Of a stretch of 64,000 bases of DNA, positions 1-8,565 are shown in pieces. The DNA is from Cyclobacteriaceae bacterium (GTDB taxonomy: Bacteria; Bacteroidota; Bacteroidia; Cytophagales; Cyclobacteriaceae): the NCBI GenBank assembly GCA_020436085.1, contig JAGQYM010000009.1, forward strand, positions 57,697-121,696. Direction: 5' to 3'. Below the pieces are notes generated by a model. That model ran no database searches. It was given only the letters and a program-made list of their open reading frames with translations, and was not told the origin of the DNA. The position numbers and the translations under genes are program-made. Position 1 is the stretch's first letter. Each line of letters starts with the position of its first letter.

Positions 1-459
1 GTCGTAAGTCGACTCAAGTGTAAATGCCAATTCAAAATCTATAGCAGCAAGAATCCCGGTTCGATGCGTAGTAACCCAGGCCACCTCTGAAAGTTGGAAA
101 AGTTCGAGATTGATTTTCACACCGGTTCCGTCTGAAGTAAGATATTCTCCGTACTGCGCCAACAGAGGGTTCAATCTCTCTTTTGACACTCGTACCTCCA
201 TGTCTTCATCGATGTATTTAAGATATTCTTCCAGCATATCACGCTGACGCTTATTTTTTGTAATGATAGAATCCATCCCGCCCTGGTTCTTCTCGATTTC
301 AATTCTAATGTTCTGAAGGGCTGTTTCAATGCTGTCACTTTCCTTTCTCGATTCGTTCCAACTATTCAGCCAAAAAGCCATCAGCACCCCAAGTACTACA
401 CTTACAAAACCAACAAAATGGTTCAGCCACTCTATTTTGTTCCTTTTTTCCGCGCTCAT
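1..459 (-). CDS. Partial membrane-anchored protein, DUF6090-like
   Basis: The reading frame starts with ATG at 459 and runs off the left edge of the window, leaving 153 residues. After a short charged start there is one hydrophobic segment at about residues 13-30 (NHFVGFVSVVLGVLMAFWLN) followed by SWNESRK. A hydrophobic helix ending in a N-x-W-N-E type motif is typical of the single-pass DUF6090-like proteins that are common in Bacteroidota. The rest is predicted to be soluble and largely helical. The function is unknown. The gene is divergent from the TPR protein at 521 with about 60 bp between the starts. The family call is from resemblance only. Confidence 0.6.
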   Translation of the reverse strand, partial: MSAEKRNKIEWLNHFVGFVSVVLGVLMAFWLNSWNESRKESDSIETALQNIRIEIEKNQGGMDSIITKNKRQRDMLEEYLKYIDEDMEVRVSKERLNPLLAQYGEYLTSDGTGVKINLELFQLSEVAWVTTHRTGILAAIDFELAFTLESTYD

Positions 460-520
460 AGAAATCTAATTTATTTGATTTTACTCTTTGATCAGCCAGT
501 TTAATCTCAGAATTTTGAAA

Positions 521-1330
521 ATGCACGTGTTTCGTATAGGTTTCATGGTTTGGATAGCTGTACTATCCTGTTCTGCTAACGCTCAACATCTTTCTCTTTC
601 TACTCCTTCGGACTCAGCTCTGCATTATTATTATGAAGGTTGGCGACAGGTGATGGATGAAGGAAACTACACTGCCTCTGAAAATGCCTATCGCACGATG
701 ATGAACTTTGATCCGGAGTTCTTAGTGGGACTGAGCCTGCTTGGTCGAATTACCCGTGATTTAAACGAACGGCAGAAGATTGAAGCAACATTGTTAGAAA
801 GGCGAGATGAGATTTCCGGTGACGAACGACTTTTGCTTGACAACTATATCGCCCTGGTAAAACTCACCAATCTAAGGGAGACCGACCCTGACGCAGCCAA
901 ACAACAGTTGACATCTATTTTCCAGTCGAATGAAAAGAATCTTAGAAAACTCGTTCACGATTATCCCGATGAAATCTATTACAAATCAGAATACATTGAA
1001 GTACTTCATCGCAATTATGGAGCTGCCGCAGCTCTTGACTCTTTGAATCAAATCGCATCTGCAAAACAAAAGAGAATGCCTTTTTTGCTTGGGTATGCCG
1101 CACACATGGAGGCTGAACTTGGCAAGTTTGATCCCGCATTGAAAAAAGCGAATCAACTTTCTAAACTATTTAAATACCGTTCTGCCAAACCTCTTGTAGT
1201 GTTTGGTGACATCTATTTTCAAAAAGGTGATAAGAAGAAAGCGTCAGACTACATTAACAAAGCTTTGGAAATCGACCCGGGGAACATTGATGCGCAGCGG
1301 CTAAAAAAGCGATTGGAGGAGCTGAATTAG
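521..1330 (+). CDS. Secreted tetratricopeptide-repeat protein
   Basis: This 269-residue protein begins with a signal peptide (MHVFRIGFMVWIAVLSCSANAQ), so it is exported. An upstream in-frame TTG at 488 would put 11 polar residues before the signal, so ATG 521 is the better start. The mature part contains TPR-like helical pairs near residues 30-90 and a clear C-terminal TPR around 220-265 (GDIYFQKGDKKKASDYINKALEIDPGN). TPR proteins act as protein-protein scaffolds, and here it is probably periplasmic. The partner is unknown. It converges on the membrane protein at 1333 with two bases between the stops. Confidence 0.75.
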   Translation: MHVFRIGFMVWIAVLSCSANAQHLSLSTPSDSALHYYYEGWRQVMDEGNYTASENAYRTMMNFDPEFLVGLSLLGRITRDLNERQKIEATLLERRDEISGDERLLLDNYIALVKLTNLRETDPDAAKQQLTSIFQSNEKNLRKLVHDYPDEIYYKSEYIEVLHRNYGAAAALDSLNQIASAKQKRMPFLLGYAAHMEAELGKFDPALKKANQLSKLFKYRSAKPLVVFGDIYFQKGDKKKASDYINKALEIDPGNIDAQRLKKRLEELN

Positions 1331-1332
1331 TT

Positions 1333-1917
1333 TCAGTCGCGGCTGTTCATCTCGTCCAACATGCCTTTAATTTTTTTTAGCTTGCTGCTGTAGACTAGGT
1401 GAACAATCAGAAAGCAAGCTGCCAGTGACGCCAAGTACACTCCGCCAATGCGAGCATAAAAAAGAGGATCGTCCAGTTTATCCCTAATAGGCTTGTCTTT
1501 CAACCCCAAGTACAATCCGAGACCAAATGCAATTGTAAATAATAGAGAGAGTGATATTTGATATTTCCTCACAAAATCTCGCAGTTCTTTATGTACCTCT
1601 ATCAAGTATTCCCGTACATCAGAAGTTGGTTGAATAGCGTGAAGCTTGTTGTATAGTCTCTTATAGTACAGCACGATAATTGTCATAAACAATATAAGAA
1701 CGCCACTAAATGCATAGTCACCTTTGTACAAGAAATAGCCAATCATCAAAATGCTTACTACAATGTTGGCAATATGTTCCACGCGCGTAAAAGTCTTTAA
1801 CTTCTCAACAATTGATTGAGACCGCTTTCGCAGCATGGCTTCGAGCTCTCCTTCCTTCAGCTCAGGCGTTGACAGCCTTTGAGTCTGCCATATCTCCTTG
1901 ATGTCCAACTCTTGCAT
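1333..1917 (-). CDS. Four-helix membrane protein, probable anti-sigma partner
   Basis: This 194-residue protein has an N-terminal cytoplasmic stretch with helical character (residues 1-48) and four predicted membrane segments in two pairs, near 50-66, 70-84, 122-138 and 157-176. It is translated from inside the end of the ECF sigma gene (56-nt overlap in another frame), which ties the two together as one transcript. A membrane protein cotranscribed directly after an ECF sigma factor is usually its anti-sigma factor, but no ZAS or FecR motif is visible, so this role is inferred from context. Bacteroidota encode many such sigma plus small membrane protein pairs. Confidence 0.65.
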   Translation of the reverse strand: MQELDIKEIWQTQRLSTPELKEGELEAMLRKRSQSIVEKLKTFTRVEHIANIVVSILMIGYFLYKGDYAFSGVLILFMTIIVLYYKRLYNKLHAIQPTSDVREYLIEVHKELRDFVRKYQISLSLLFTIAFGLGLYLGLKDKPIRDKLDDPLFYARIGGVYLASLAACFLIVHLVYSSKLKKIKGMLDEMNSRD

Positions 1918-2395
1918 CGATGTATTTCTTTAGTTGACTTTTTATCCTGTTGATTCTCACTCCCACATTAGTTCTTGTCATTCCCAGTATATCTGCGATT
2001 TCATTGTATTGTTTGTCCTCGAGGTACAGCAGAATGATTGCGCGCTCTATGTCCTTTAGTTGTTTGATCGCATCGTACAACAATGCGACCTGTTCATGCA
2101 CAGGATCAATCCCCTCCTGCGCAGGCTCTTTCAACATATTGTCAATTGAGCTGGTCTGCGGTTTCCGTTTTCTTCTTTTAAAATGTGTAAGGCATACGTT
2201 AAGCGCTACGCGATATACCCAGGTGGATACCTTGGACTCACTTCTGAAAGATTCATAACCGCGCCACAGTTGCAGTGCCACCTCCTGAAAAAGATCCTGG
2301 AAATCCTCTTCGTTATCCGAATAGGAGCGGCATATTTTGGTAATTATGGCCTTCTGATCCCTAACAAATGTGTTGAAGAATTCTTTAGAGCTCAT
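1862..2395 (-). CDS. ECF-subfamily RNA polymerase sigma factor
   Basis: This 177-residue protein contains sigma region 2 (about residues 10-80: DLFQEVALQLWRGYESF, then STWVYRVALNVCLTHFKRR) and region 4 with a helix-turn-helix near 115-165 (LLYLEDKQYNEIADILGMTRTNVGVRINR). It lacks regions 1 and 3, as ECF sigmas do. It should direct RNA polymerase to a small regulon in response to an envelope signal. The start is ATG at 2395. The following membrane gene overlaps its 3' end by 56 nt and is the likely regulator of its activity. The target promoters cannot be seen from this window. Confidence 0.9.
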   Translation of the reverse strand: MSSKEFFNTFVRDQKAIITKICRSYSDNEEDFQDLFQEVALQLWRGYESFRSESKVSTWVYRVALNVCLTHFKRRKRKPQTSSIDNMLKEPAQEGIDPVHEQVALLYDAIKQLKDIERAIILLYLEDKQYNEIADILGMTRTNVGVRINRIKSQLKKYIDARVGHQGDMADSKAVNA

Positions 2396-2538
2396 CCAAT
2401 CTGTGTAGTCGGCCAGTTAGTCGTCAATCGCCTGTTTTTATTACATGCCGAAGGTCGTTATTGGCCTATGGAATGTATCGATATTAAATTAATTTGAACG
2501 AGAAACCTGAACTCAATTCACTTTAAATCTTCAACGAT

Positions 2539-3824
2539 ATGCGATTAGCGATACTTAGCCTTATGCTATTTCTCTCGACCGGTCTGTTTGCTCAGAAAAC
2601 GATTAGAGCCAATGCCGAGCGTATGGAAACAAGGATAAAAGAGCTCTCTAAGTTTGGGACTAATCCAGAAGGAGGCGTTAGTCGTGTGGCCTATAGCGAT
2701 GCTGACATTGCCGGAAGGAAGTATGTCATCGAGCTGATGAAAAACGCTGGACTCGAAGTAACAATTGATTTTGCTGGAAATATCGTTGGCAAACGTGCTG
2801 GAAAAAATAACAACCTCCCTCCTATTGCCTTCGGATCACACATTGACAGCGTGCTCGGTGGCGGCAACTACGATGGAGATGTGGGTTCGCTTGGCGCAAT
2901 TGAATGCATTGAGCTGATGAAGGAAAATAATATTACCACCAATCATCCGCTGGAGGTTTTCATATTTCAAAATGAAGAGGGCGGACTTGTGGGAAGTGAG
3001 GCAATTGCTGGCATCTTGCACGATGAGCAACTAAGTCTTCTCAGCAGCAGTGGAAAAACACTCCGTCAGGGAATGATCGATATTGGTGGTGATCCACAAC
3101 GATACAAAGAGGTGGCAAGAAAGAAGGGAGCATTCAAGGCATTTCTGGAGCTACACATCGAGCAGGGTGGCTTTCTCGATCAGGAAGGAATTAATATCGG
3201 AGTGGTAGAAGGAATTGTTGGCATCAAGCAATGGATGGTAACTTTTGAAGGAAAAGCAAATCATGCAGGCACTACGCCAATGAATCAACGACAGGATGCG
3301 ATGGTGGCTGCGGCCAAATATGTATTGGAGACAAACAGAATTGCACTCACTACACCAGGACGCCAGGTGGCAACCAACGGTAAAATAAATGCTGAGCCTG
3401 GTGCCCCCAATGTGATCCCCGGCAAAGTCGACATGACCTTGGAGATACGTGATCTTGACTTCGACAAAATGATGAGTGTGTTTGAAGCAATCAAAATATC
3501 AGGCGAGAAAATTGAAAAGGAAACAGGTGTAAAAATTTCGTATCAGCCATTGAATGAAAATATTCCAGCCATCACAGATAAAAGAGTGCAAGAAGCAATT
3601 GCTGCATCCGCCAAAGACCTTGGCTTTCATCGAAGTTTATGCCGAGTGGCGCTGGACATGACACCCAGGATATGGCTCGACTGGCTCCTACAGGAATGAT
3701 ATTCGTGCCTAGTAAGGACGGCATAAGTCATTCACCAAAAGAATATACTTCTCCTCAGGATATGGCAAACGGTGCGAGTGTGTTGCTTCAAACGATCATC
3801 AAACTGGATAAGGCCAAGATGTAA
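2539..3824 (+). pseudogene. Zn-dependent amidohydrolase (AllC/HyuC carbamoylase family), frameshifted
   Basis: The family is M20-like allantoate/N-carbamoyl-L-amino-acid amidohydrolase, which removes carbamoyl groups from ureido acids. The protein starts with a signal peptide (MRLAILSLMLFLSTGLFAQ) and shows the metal-site motifs FGSHIDSV, GGNYDGDVG, NEEGG and ELHIEQG. The first frame stays homologous to about base 3623 (KDLG) and then runs into unrelated residues to a stop at 3699. The family C-terminus (SSKFMPSGAGHDTQDMARL, later SHSPKEYTS) continues in the next frame from about 3627 to 3824. One extra base in the T run at 3625-3627 would restore a 428-residue protein of normal length. So this is either a recent 1-bp deletion or a homopolymer error. 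Confidence 0.85.
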
Positions 3825-3874
3825 AAATTTCCTTTCGGCTAAACCCTTGATCAGGTGGTGCCGTAAACCTGAGG

Positions 3875-4363
3875 ATGACACGTATACTCCTCAGTACCAC
3901 GTTTTTTATTTCATTGACGTTTGCCACCCATGGTCAGAGCCACACACATTTGGCCAAAGATCTCCTTCTATCTCTTAACGGAAATTTCAAATGGCAAATT
4001 CTCAAACCTTCAGAGAACAAAGTTGTTCGCGAAGGATTTCGGCATAGTCGCTTGAAGATGGATAGTTTGATTGTAGAAATCGAAGAAACATTCAACAACT
4101 CCGATGTGCAGATGACAGGTCTAATGGGTTATAATTCTTCAACCAAAAAATATTTTTCTATCAATTGCTACAACGTGGACATGGGGCCACATGTCCTCTT
4201 TGGTGAGGCCGTTGATGAAAACACTATTGAATTTACAGATACACAAGAGGTCTCTACACTACGAATAGTCAGCCCTGACAAACATGAGTGGTCATACCAA
4301 AATCTGATTGGTAATAAATGGGTGCCTCGAGATCTAAAAATCACCTTTACGCGAATACCATAA
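3875..4363 (+). CDS. Secreted DUF1579-like protein
   Basis: This 162-residue protein begins with a signal peptide ending near ATHGQ at residue 21. The mature part resembles DUF1579-type beta-barrel proteins: a first segment about measured activity (LNGNFKWQILKPSENKVVREGF), a long run of alternating strands with MTGLMGYNSSTKKYFSINCYNVDMG, and a final strand with WVPRDLKITFTR. The function of the family is unknown. It lies 50 bp after the frameshifted amidohydrolase and could share its transcript. The resemblance is from memory and should be treated as tentative. Confidence 0.6.
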   Translation: MTRILLSTTFFISLTFATHGQSHTHLAKDLLLSLNGNFKWQILKPSENKVVREGFRHSRLKMDSLIVEIEETFNNSDVQMTGLMGYNSSTKKYFSINCYNVDMGPHVLFGEAVDENTIEFTDTQEVSTLRIVSPDKHEWSYQNLIGNKWVPRDLKITFTRIP

Positions 4364-4443
4364 TCTAACGTTTGAAATCGTTGATTTTGTCCGCTCAACA
4401 AAAATCTTCACTCATCCCTGACAATTTTCTATAGATTGTTAGT

Positions 4444-5901
4444 ATGTCGTTTTCGTTGGGAGAGATGTTCAAGACCCGTATTGCGTGGGTTAGTTTTGTC
4501 ACCTTCTTTAGCCTGCAAGCCATCGTGGCGTGCAAGTCTGACAGGGAAGTTATTACTTATTGCGACTGCGCCACATGGGAAAATTGGGAAAATGCAAGGG
4601 AGGCGCAGTGCGGGTTTATCGAAGTGCCTGAGGACCACGATAAGCCGATGGGCAAGTCAATCAAAGTGGCATTCGCCATCTTCCCATCTCGAAACAAAAA
4701 TCCAGACACAGCCCCCGTCTTGATTCTCTCTGCCGGCCCTGGAGGGTCGTTGAGTTCTCCCAACAGGTGGATAAATCACGAATCGAGAAATGTGGGAGAT
4801 CTGATTGTTGCCGAGCAAAGAGGAATTGGTCGGTCAGCTCCGTTACCCGATATCAGTGAAACCTTTATCGACATCATGGCTGCGGATGCTTCTTCCGAAG
4901 AAGAGAAGCAGATCACGTTGAAAGCCATGCAGGAAAAAGTAGCAGAAATTAAATCCAAAGGCATTGACCTGTCGAAGTACAACTCAACCCAAAACGCTAA
5001 AGACATGGGTGCGTTGATGGATGCCCTGCCTTACGAAAAATACAATATCTACGGAACGTCATACGGTACCAAGCTTGGCATTATGACGATGAAATATTTT
5101 TCTCCAAAAGTGAGGGCTGCTATTCTGGACGGACCAGCTATTTTGAACAATACTGCGCTTGAGTCTCGCTTTCCAGATTTGATCCGGGCATTCAACAAGC
5201 TCTACGAAAGTTGCGCAAAGGATTCGACTTGCAAAAATGATCATCCTGACCTTCGTGGTGAAACCATTCACGCTATTCAATCGCTTCGTGAGAATCCCAT
5301 CACGGTTCGTCTACTAGATCGCGACTTCACACTCAATCCACAAGACGCGGTGTTTTTTATTCGTTATTTGTTTTATCGCTCCGATGCTTTTTACACTGCT
5401 CCTCGATTCGTGAAGGCCATCAACGAGAGAGACACACTGGCAATTCAGGAGCTGGGAGAATTTCCAGCGAAGCTGCTAAAGGGAGCAAATGCTTCAGCAT
5501 TTTTTAGTTACACGACCTACGAAGAATACTCGGAAAACACCCCTTCAAATGTTCAGGCATTCATGAGTTCGAATCCTGAGCTGGCGGAAGGCGTGGCGTG
5601 GTTTCAGGCGTTTATTCCCGCATTGGTACAGTGGCATGATGGGCGTGTGTCACAAGAAGAAAATAAATTTGAAAACATCTCTGTGCCAACACTGATCATT
5701 ACCAACGATGCGGATCCTGTAACGCCTCCGCATAACACGCAGTTATTCGAAGATGCACTTTTGAATGAGCGTGTGCTTCGGCTCAATCGATTTGGACATG
5801 GTGCTGGTGGTAAATGTATCGCTCAAATCAGAACTTCTTTTCTGCTCGATCCATCAAAACCTCTGGATACGTTTTGTCTTGAGAAGGACGACCGAAAATA
5901 G
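4444..5901 (+). CDS. Alpha/beta hydrolase, TAP-like lipoprotein (peptidase S33 type)
   Basis: This 485-residue protein has an N-terminal hydrophobic signal with a lipobox ending at Cys30 (AIVAC), so it is probably an outer-membrane or periplasmic lipoprotein. The alpha/beta hydrolase fold shows an oxyanion segment (LSAGPGGSL, about 95-104), AEQRGIGRS, the nucleophile elbow YGTSYGT (Ser206), Asp in TNDADPVTPP (about 423) and the catalytic His in NRFGHG near the end. The C-terminal part matches the TAP-like domain of tripeptidyl aminopeptidases and proline iminopeptidases. It likely cleaves small peptides or esters. A second ATG at 4465 would give a more usual lipoprotein signal length, so the start may be there. 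It converges with ispH. Confidence 0.8.
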   Translation: MSFSLGEMFKTRIAWVSFVTFFSLQAIVACKSDREVITYCDCATWENWENAREAQCGFIEVPEDHDKPMGKSIKVAFAIFPSRNKNPDTAPVLILSAGPGGSLSSPNRWINHESRNVGDLIVAEQRGIGRSAPLPDISETFIDIMAADASSEEEKQITLKAMQEKVAEIKSKGIDLSKYNSTQNAKDMGALMDALPYEKYNIYGTSYGTKLGIMTMKYFSPKVRAAILDGPAILNNTALESRFPDLIRAFNKLYESCAKDSTCKNDHPDLRGETIHAIQSLRENPITVRLLDRDFTLNPQDAVFFIRYLFYRSDAFYTAPRFVKAINERDTLAIQELGEFPAKLLKGANASAFFSYTTYEEYSENTPSNVQAFMSSNPELAEGVAWFQAFIPALVQWHDGRVSQEENKFENISVPTLIITNDADPVTPPHNTQLFEDALLNERVLRLNRFGHGAGGKCIAQIRTSFLLDPSKPLDTFCLEKDDRK

Positions 5902-5902
5902 A

Positions 5903-7012
5903 TCAATAGGCCTCCAATATTTCCGCCACAGATTTGTGCTCTTTAAAGAAGTCTAAGAGTCGAAGCATGACGCGATCAACCAAAGTGTCTGGGCATGACG
6001 CGCCACTTGTTAACACAATCTTTACCGGGCGATCACTTGGAAGATAGTTTTCCGTGGTCTTTAACTTTTTACTGTGATAGTCAAAATGCCTGATCTCTTT
6101 GTCAGAGACAATTTCACTTTCGGAATTGATAAAATAGGTTGGAAATTTTCGCTCACACAACTCGACAATGTGGGAGGTATTAGAACTGTTGTAGCCTCCT
6201 ACCACTATGGCAAGATCTGCATCTGTATCTAAAAGCTTGTACGTAGCATCCTGATTATCATTGGTAGCATAGCAAAGCGTATCGCGCGTATCCGCAAAAT
6301 GATTTTTGATACTGCCTTCGCCATACTTCTGAACCATTATTTTTCGGAAGTAGTCTGCGATAGCTTGTGTTTCTGTAGCAAGCATTGTCGTCTGATTAAC
6401 GACACCGACTTTCTGCAAATGCGCAGCAGGGTCGAATCCCGGTGAACACTTGTTTTTAAACTTTTCATTGAACTCCGCTATCGACTTAGTTCCAATAATG
6501 AATTCGCCTAGCAGCTTTGCATCCTCCATGTCCCGCACAATAATTGAGGGTCCGCTTTGTAAGCTATGAGAAAATGTGGCCCTGGTTTCCTCATGTTTGG
6601 GTTTGCCGTGAATGATTACTGTGAACTCATCGTTCCCAAGTTTCCCCGCACGGTTCCATACCTTTTCCACAAAAGGGCAAGTGGTGTTGTATTTCTGGAC
6701 CTCGATCCCTAAGTCAAGCAACTGATGTTCAATCTCAACAGTTGTACCGAACGCGGGAATAATGACAATGTCATCTTTTGATAAAGATTCAAATGGGATT
6801 ATTTGGGTTCCATCTGTATCCATGATGAACTTAATGCCTCGACTTTCCAGATCATTGTTCACCTCCTGGTTGTGAATCATTTGACTGAGGAGATACACCC
6901 TCTTACTTGGGTTGTCCTCCAGCGCTTTGTAGCTAATCTCTATCGCGTTCTCCACACCGTAGCAGAACCCAAAGTGGCGAGCGATGTAGAAAATCACGGG
7001 ACCGAAATCCAA
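5903..7012 (-). CDS. ispH: 4-hydroxy-3-methylbut-2-enyl diphosphate reductase
   Basis: IspH (LytB) makes the last step of the MEP isoprenoid pathway, reducing HMBPP to IPP and DMAPP with a [4Fe-4S] cluster. The three cluster cysteines are visible in HFGFCYGVENA, NTTCPFVEKV and RDTLCYATNDNQ. The conserved MIHNQEV, HGKPKHEET and SSNTSHIVELC motifs are also present. The first usual start codon in frame is a TTG at 7012. However, the frame stays open upstream and encodes the N-terminal extension typical of Bacteroidota IspH (KKFDIPAYYRSS, then QDFSPARLDFGP) as far as 7120, where the expected Met codon reads ATC. The natural protein is therefore probably about 405 residues starting near 7120. Confidence 0.93.
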   Translation of the reverse strand: MDFGPVIFYIARHFGFCYGVENAIEISYKALEDNPSKRVYLLSQMIHNQEVNNDLESRGIKFIMDTDGTQIIPFESLSKDDIVIIPAFGTTVEIEHQLLDLGIEVQKYNTTCPFVEKVWNRAGKLGNDEFTVIIHGKPKHEETRATFSHSLQSGPSIIVRDMEDAKLLGEFIIGTKSIAEFNEKFKNKCSPGFDPAAHLQKVGVVNQTTMLATETQAIADYFRKIMVQKYGEGSIKNHFADTRDTLCYATNDNQDATYKLLDTDADLAIVVGGYNSSNTSHIVELCERKFPTYFINSESEIVSDKEIRHFDYHSKKLKTTENYLPSDRPVKIVLTSGASCPDTLVDRVMLRLLDFFKEHKSVAEILEAY

Positions 7013-7148
7013 ACGTGCCGGTGAAAAATCCTGCTTGCGTTGATCCTTTTGTCTTCTGGACTCCTTTATTCGACCTGTTATGGAAGAACGGTAGTACGCA
7101 GGTATGTCAAACTTTTTGATATCAGAGTATTTTAAACTGTTAACCTCT

Positions 7149-7185
7149 TAAGTTTCAAAATTGTTTCAGTGTCGCGGCAATCCAA
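7149..7185 (-). promoter_or_regulatory. Possible Bacteroidota-type promoter for ispH
   Basis: On the minus strand a TTG (7085 of the complement region 7183-7185) is followed after 19 nt by CAATTTTG at 7163-7156. This matches the Bacteroidota sigma-ABfr pattern (TTG, 17-23 nt, TANNTTTG) with one mismatch. Transcription would begin near 7149, leaving a leader of about 29 nt to the conserved N-terminus of IspH at 7120. The match is weak and could be chance. Confidence 0.3.
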
Positions 7186-7207
7186 AATGTTATTAGCATA
7201 ATTTTAC

Positions 7208-8560
7208 TTACCAGTCAAGAACAACCTGTGTTCCTTCTCCTTCCTTTGATTTGATGGTTAAGCTTCCCCCGTGGAGACGCATAATCTGCCTGGAGAAGCT
7301 GAGGCCAATGCCTGATCCTTTTTTCTTTGTAGTAAAAAAGGGAATGAACGCCTTTTCGAGTGTCTCTTCGTCCATGCCAGATCCGTTGTCTATAATGCTT
7401 ACAAAGGTCCTGTGGTTATGCATATATGCTGCCACCTTGATCACGGGGTTGACCGTATCGCTGAGTGCATCTATCGAGTTTCTAAATAAATTTATCAACA
7501 CTTGCTCCAGCCACTCCGCATCAGCTTTTGCCATCGTCTTCGGGCTTACGTCAGTCGTGTCTATCGCGATACTCTTTGATTCAAACTCCTGATGAAATAA
7601 AGTGATTACTCGTCCGATGGTCACAGAGACATCAATTGTTTCTAACGTCAACTCTGGTGTCTTTGTAAAATCTTTGTACGCATTTACAAAACGGAGTAAT
7701 CCTTTTGATCTGTTTTCTATGGTCTGCAGGCTTCCATAAAGATCTTCCTTGTCCTCTTCGTCCAGAGATTGAAGAGGTTTACGATTCCCATCAGGCAACG
7801 TGAGCAAAACATTTAGCGATTCTGTAAGCGATACGATTGGCGTCACGGAGTTCATAATTTCATGCGTAAGCACACGAATTAGTTTTTGCCATGCGTCCAC
7901 TTCCTGTTCCTCTAACTCCGCATTTAGATCTTGCAACAGCACAATTCTAAACGGTTTCTCATCCAGAATTAATTCTTTCACTTGAAGCGAAAGTCGAACC
8001 TCGCGATCGGCAATTATTACCCGAAGCAATTGTCGCTGACCCGGCTCCAGCTCAATTATTGTCTTATGAAGTTTCGGATACACCGATTTAATGTCCCGCG
8101 TGTGGCTCAGCTGAAATACATTTAAGAGTTGCCTTGCCGCTGGATTAACCGACATCACATTCCCCTCCAAATCAAAACTGATTATTCCGGCCTGGATGTT
8201 TTCTGTCAGTATTTGCAGATACTGATAGTGAGTTTCACGCTGCAAATTGATTTTGCGAAACTCTTCAATAACATCGTTAAATGCCTCCGAGAGTTTGCGA
8301 TGAATGTCTCCGCGCTTACCGGCCGGAAATGATGATGTAAAGCCACCTTGCTTGATGGATAAGATAAAATGCGTGAGGTCCTTGTTGGTTCTTTCGATAT
8401 AATAGATCAAACTCCAAACCGCTATCAACAAAAGAATACTCAACACCAATGGCGTGAAGAACCAGCTTCTATTAGTAAGCACATAGGCGAGCATCAGCGC
8501 GATCGTGGTAATAATCGCAACGCGTAAAATGACATTGACTCTGAACTCTCTTGCGAACAC
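7208..8560 (-). CDS. Membrane sensor histidine kinase, NtrY-like
   Basis: This 450-residue protein has two membrane helices near residues 10-28 and 35-55 with almost no periplasmic loop, then a PAS-like domain (about 112-212: LTENIQAGIISFDLEGNVMSVNPAA). The HisKA box is VLTHEIMNSVTPIVSL with phospho-acceptor His233. The HATPase part has the N box NLFRNSIDAL and the G boxes DNGSGMDEE and GSGIGLSFSR. It should sense a membrane or cytoplasmic signal and phosphorylate the regulator encoded five bases upstream. The gene order regulator then kinase, with divergent FtsX permeases, suggests that the pair controls those permeases. Confidence 0.92.
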   Translation of the reverse strand: MFAREFRVNVILRVAIITTIALMLAYVLTNRSWFFTPLVLSILLLIAVWSLIYYIERTNKDLTHFILSIKQGGFTSSFPAGKRGDIHRKLSEAFNDVIEEFRKINLQRETHYQYLQILTENIQAGIISFDLEGNVMSVNPAARQLLNVFQLSHTRDIKSVYPKLHKTIIELEPGQRQLLRVIIADREVRLSLQVKELILDEKPFRIVLLQDLNAELEEQEVDAWQKLIRVLTHEIMNSVTPIVSLTESLNVLLTLPDGNRKPLQSLDEEDKEDLYGSLQTIENRSKGLLRFVNAYKDFTKTPELTLETIDVSVTIGRVITLFHQEFESKSIAIDTTDVSPKTMAKADAEWLEQVLINLFRNSIDALSDTVNPVIKVAAYMHNHRTFVSIIDNGSGMDEETLEKAFIPFFTTKKKGSGIGLSFSRQIMRLHGGSLTIKSKEGEGTQVVLDW

Positions 8561-8565
8561 CTGAG

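Noticed and set aside
58-75. GGTTCGATGC as part of a tRNA T-arm
   Set aside because: There is no cloverleaf around it and it lies in a coding frame on the other strand.
2183-2497. Plus-strand frame over the sigma factor gene
   Set aside because: It lies antisense to an obvious ECF sigma factor and has no recognisable features.
3639-3824. Independent 61-residue gene
   Set aside because: It is the conserved C-terminus of the upstream amidohydrolase after a frameshift.
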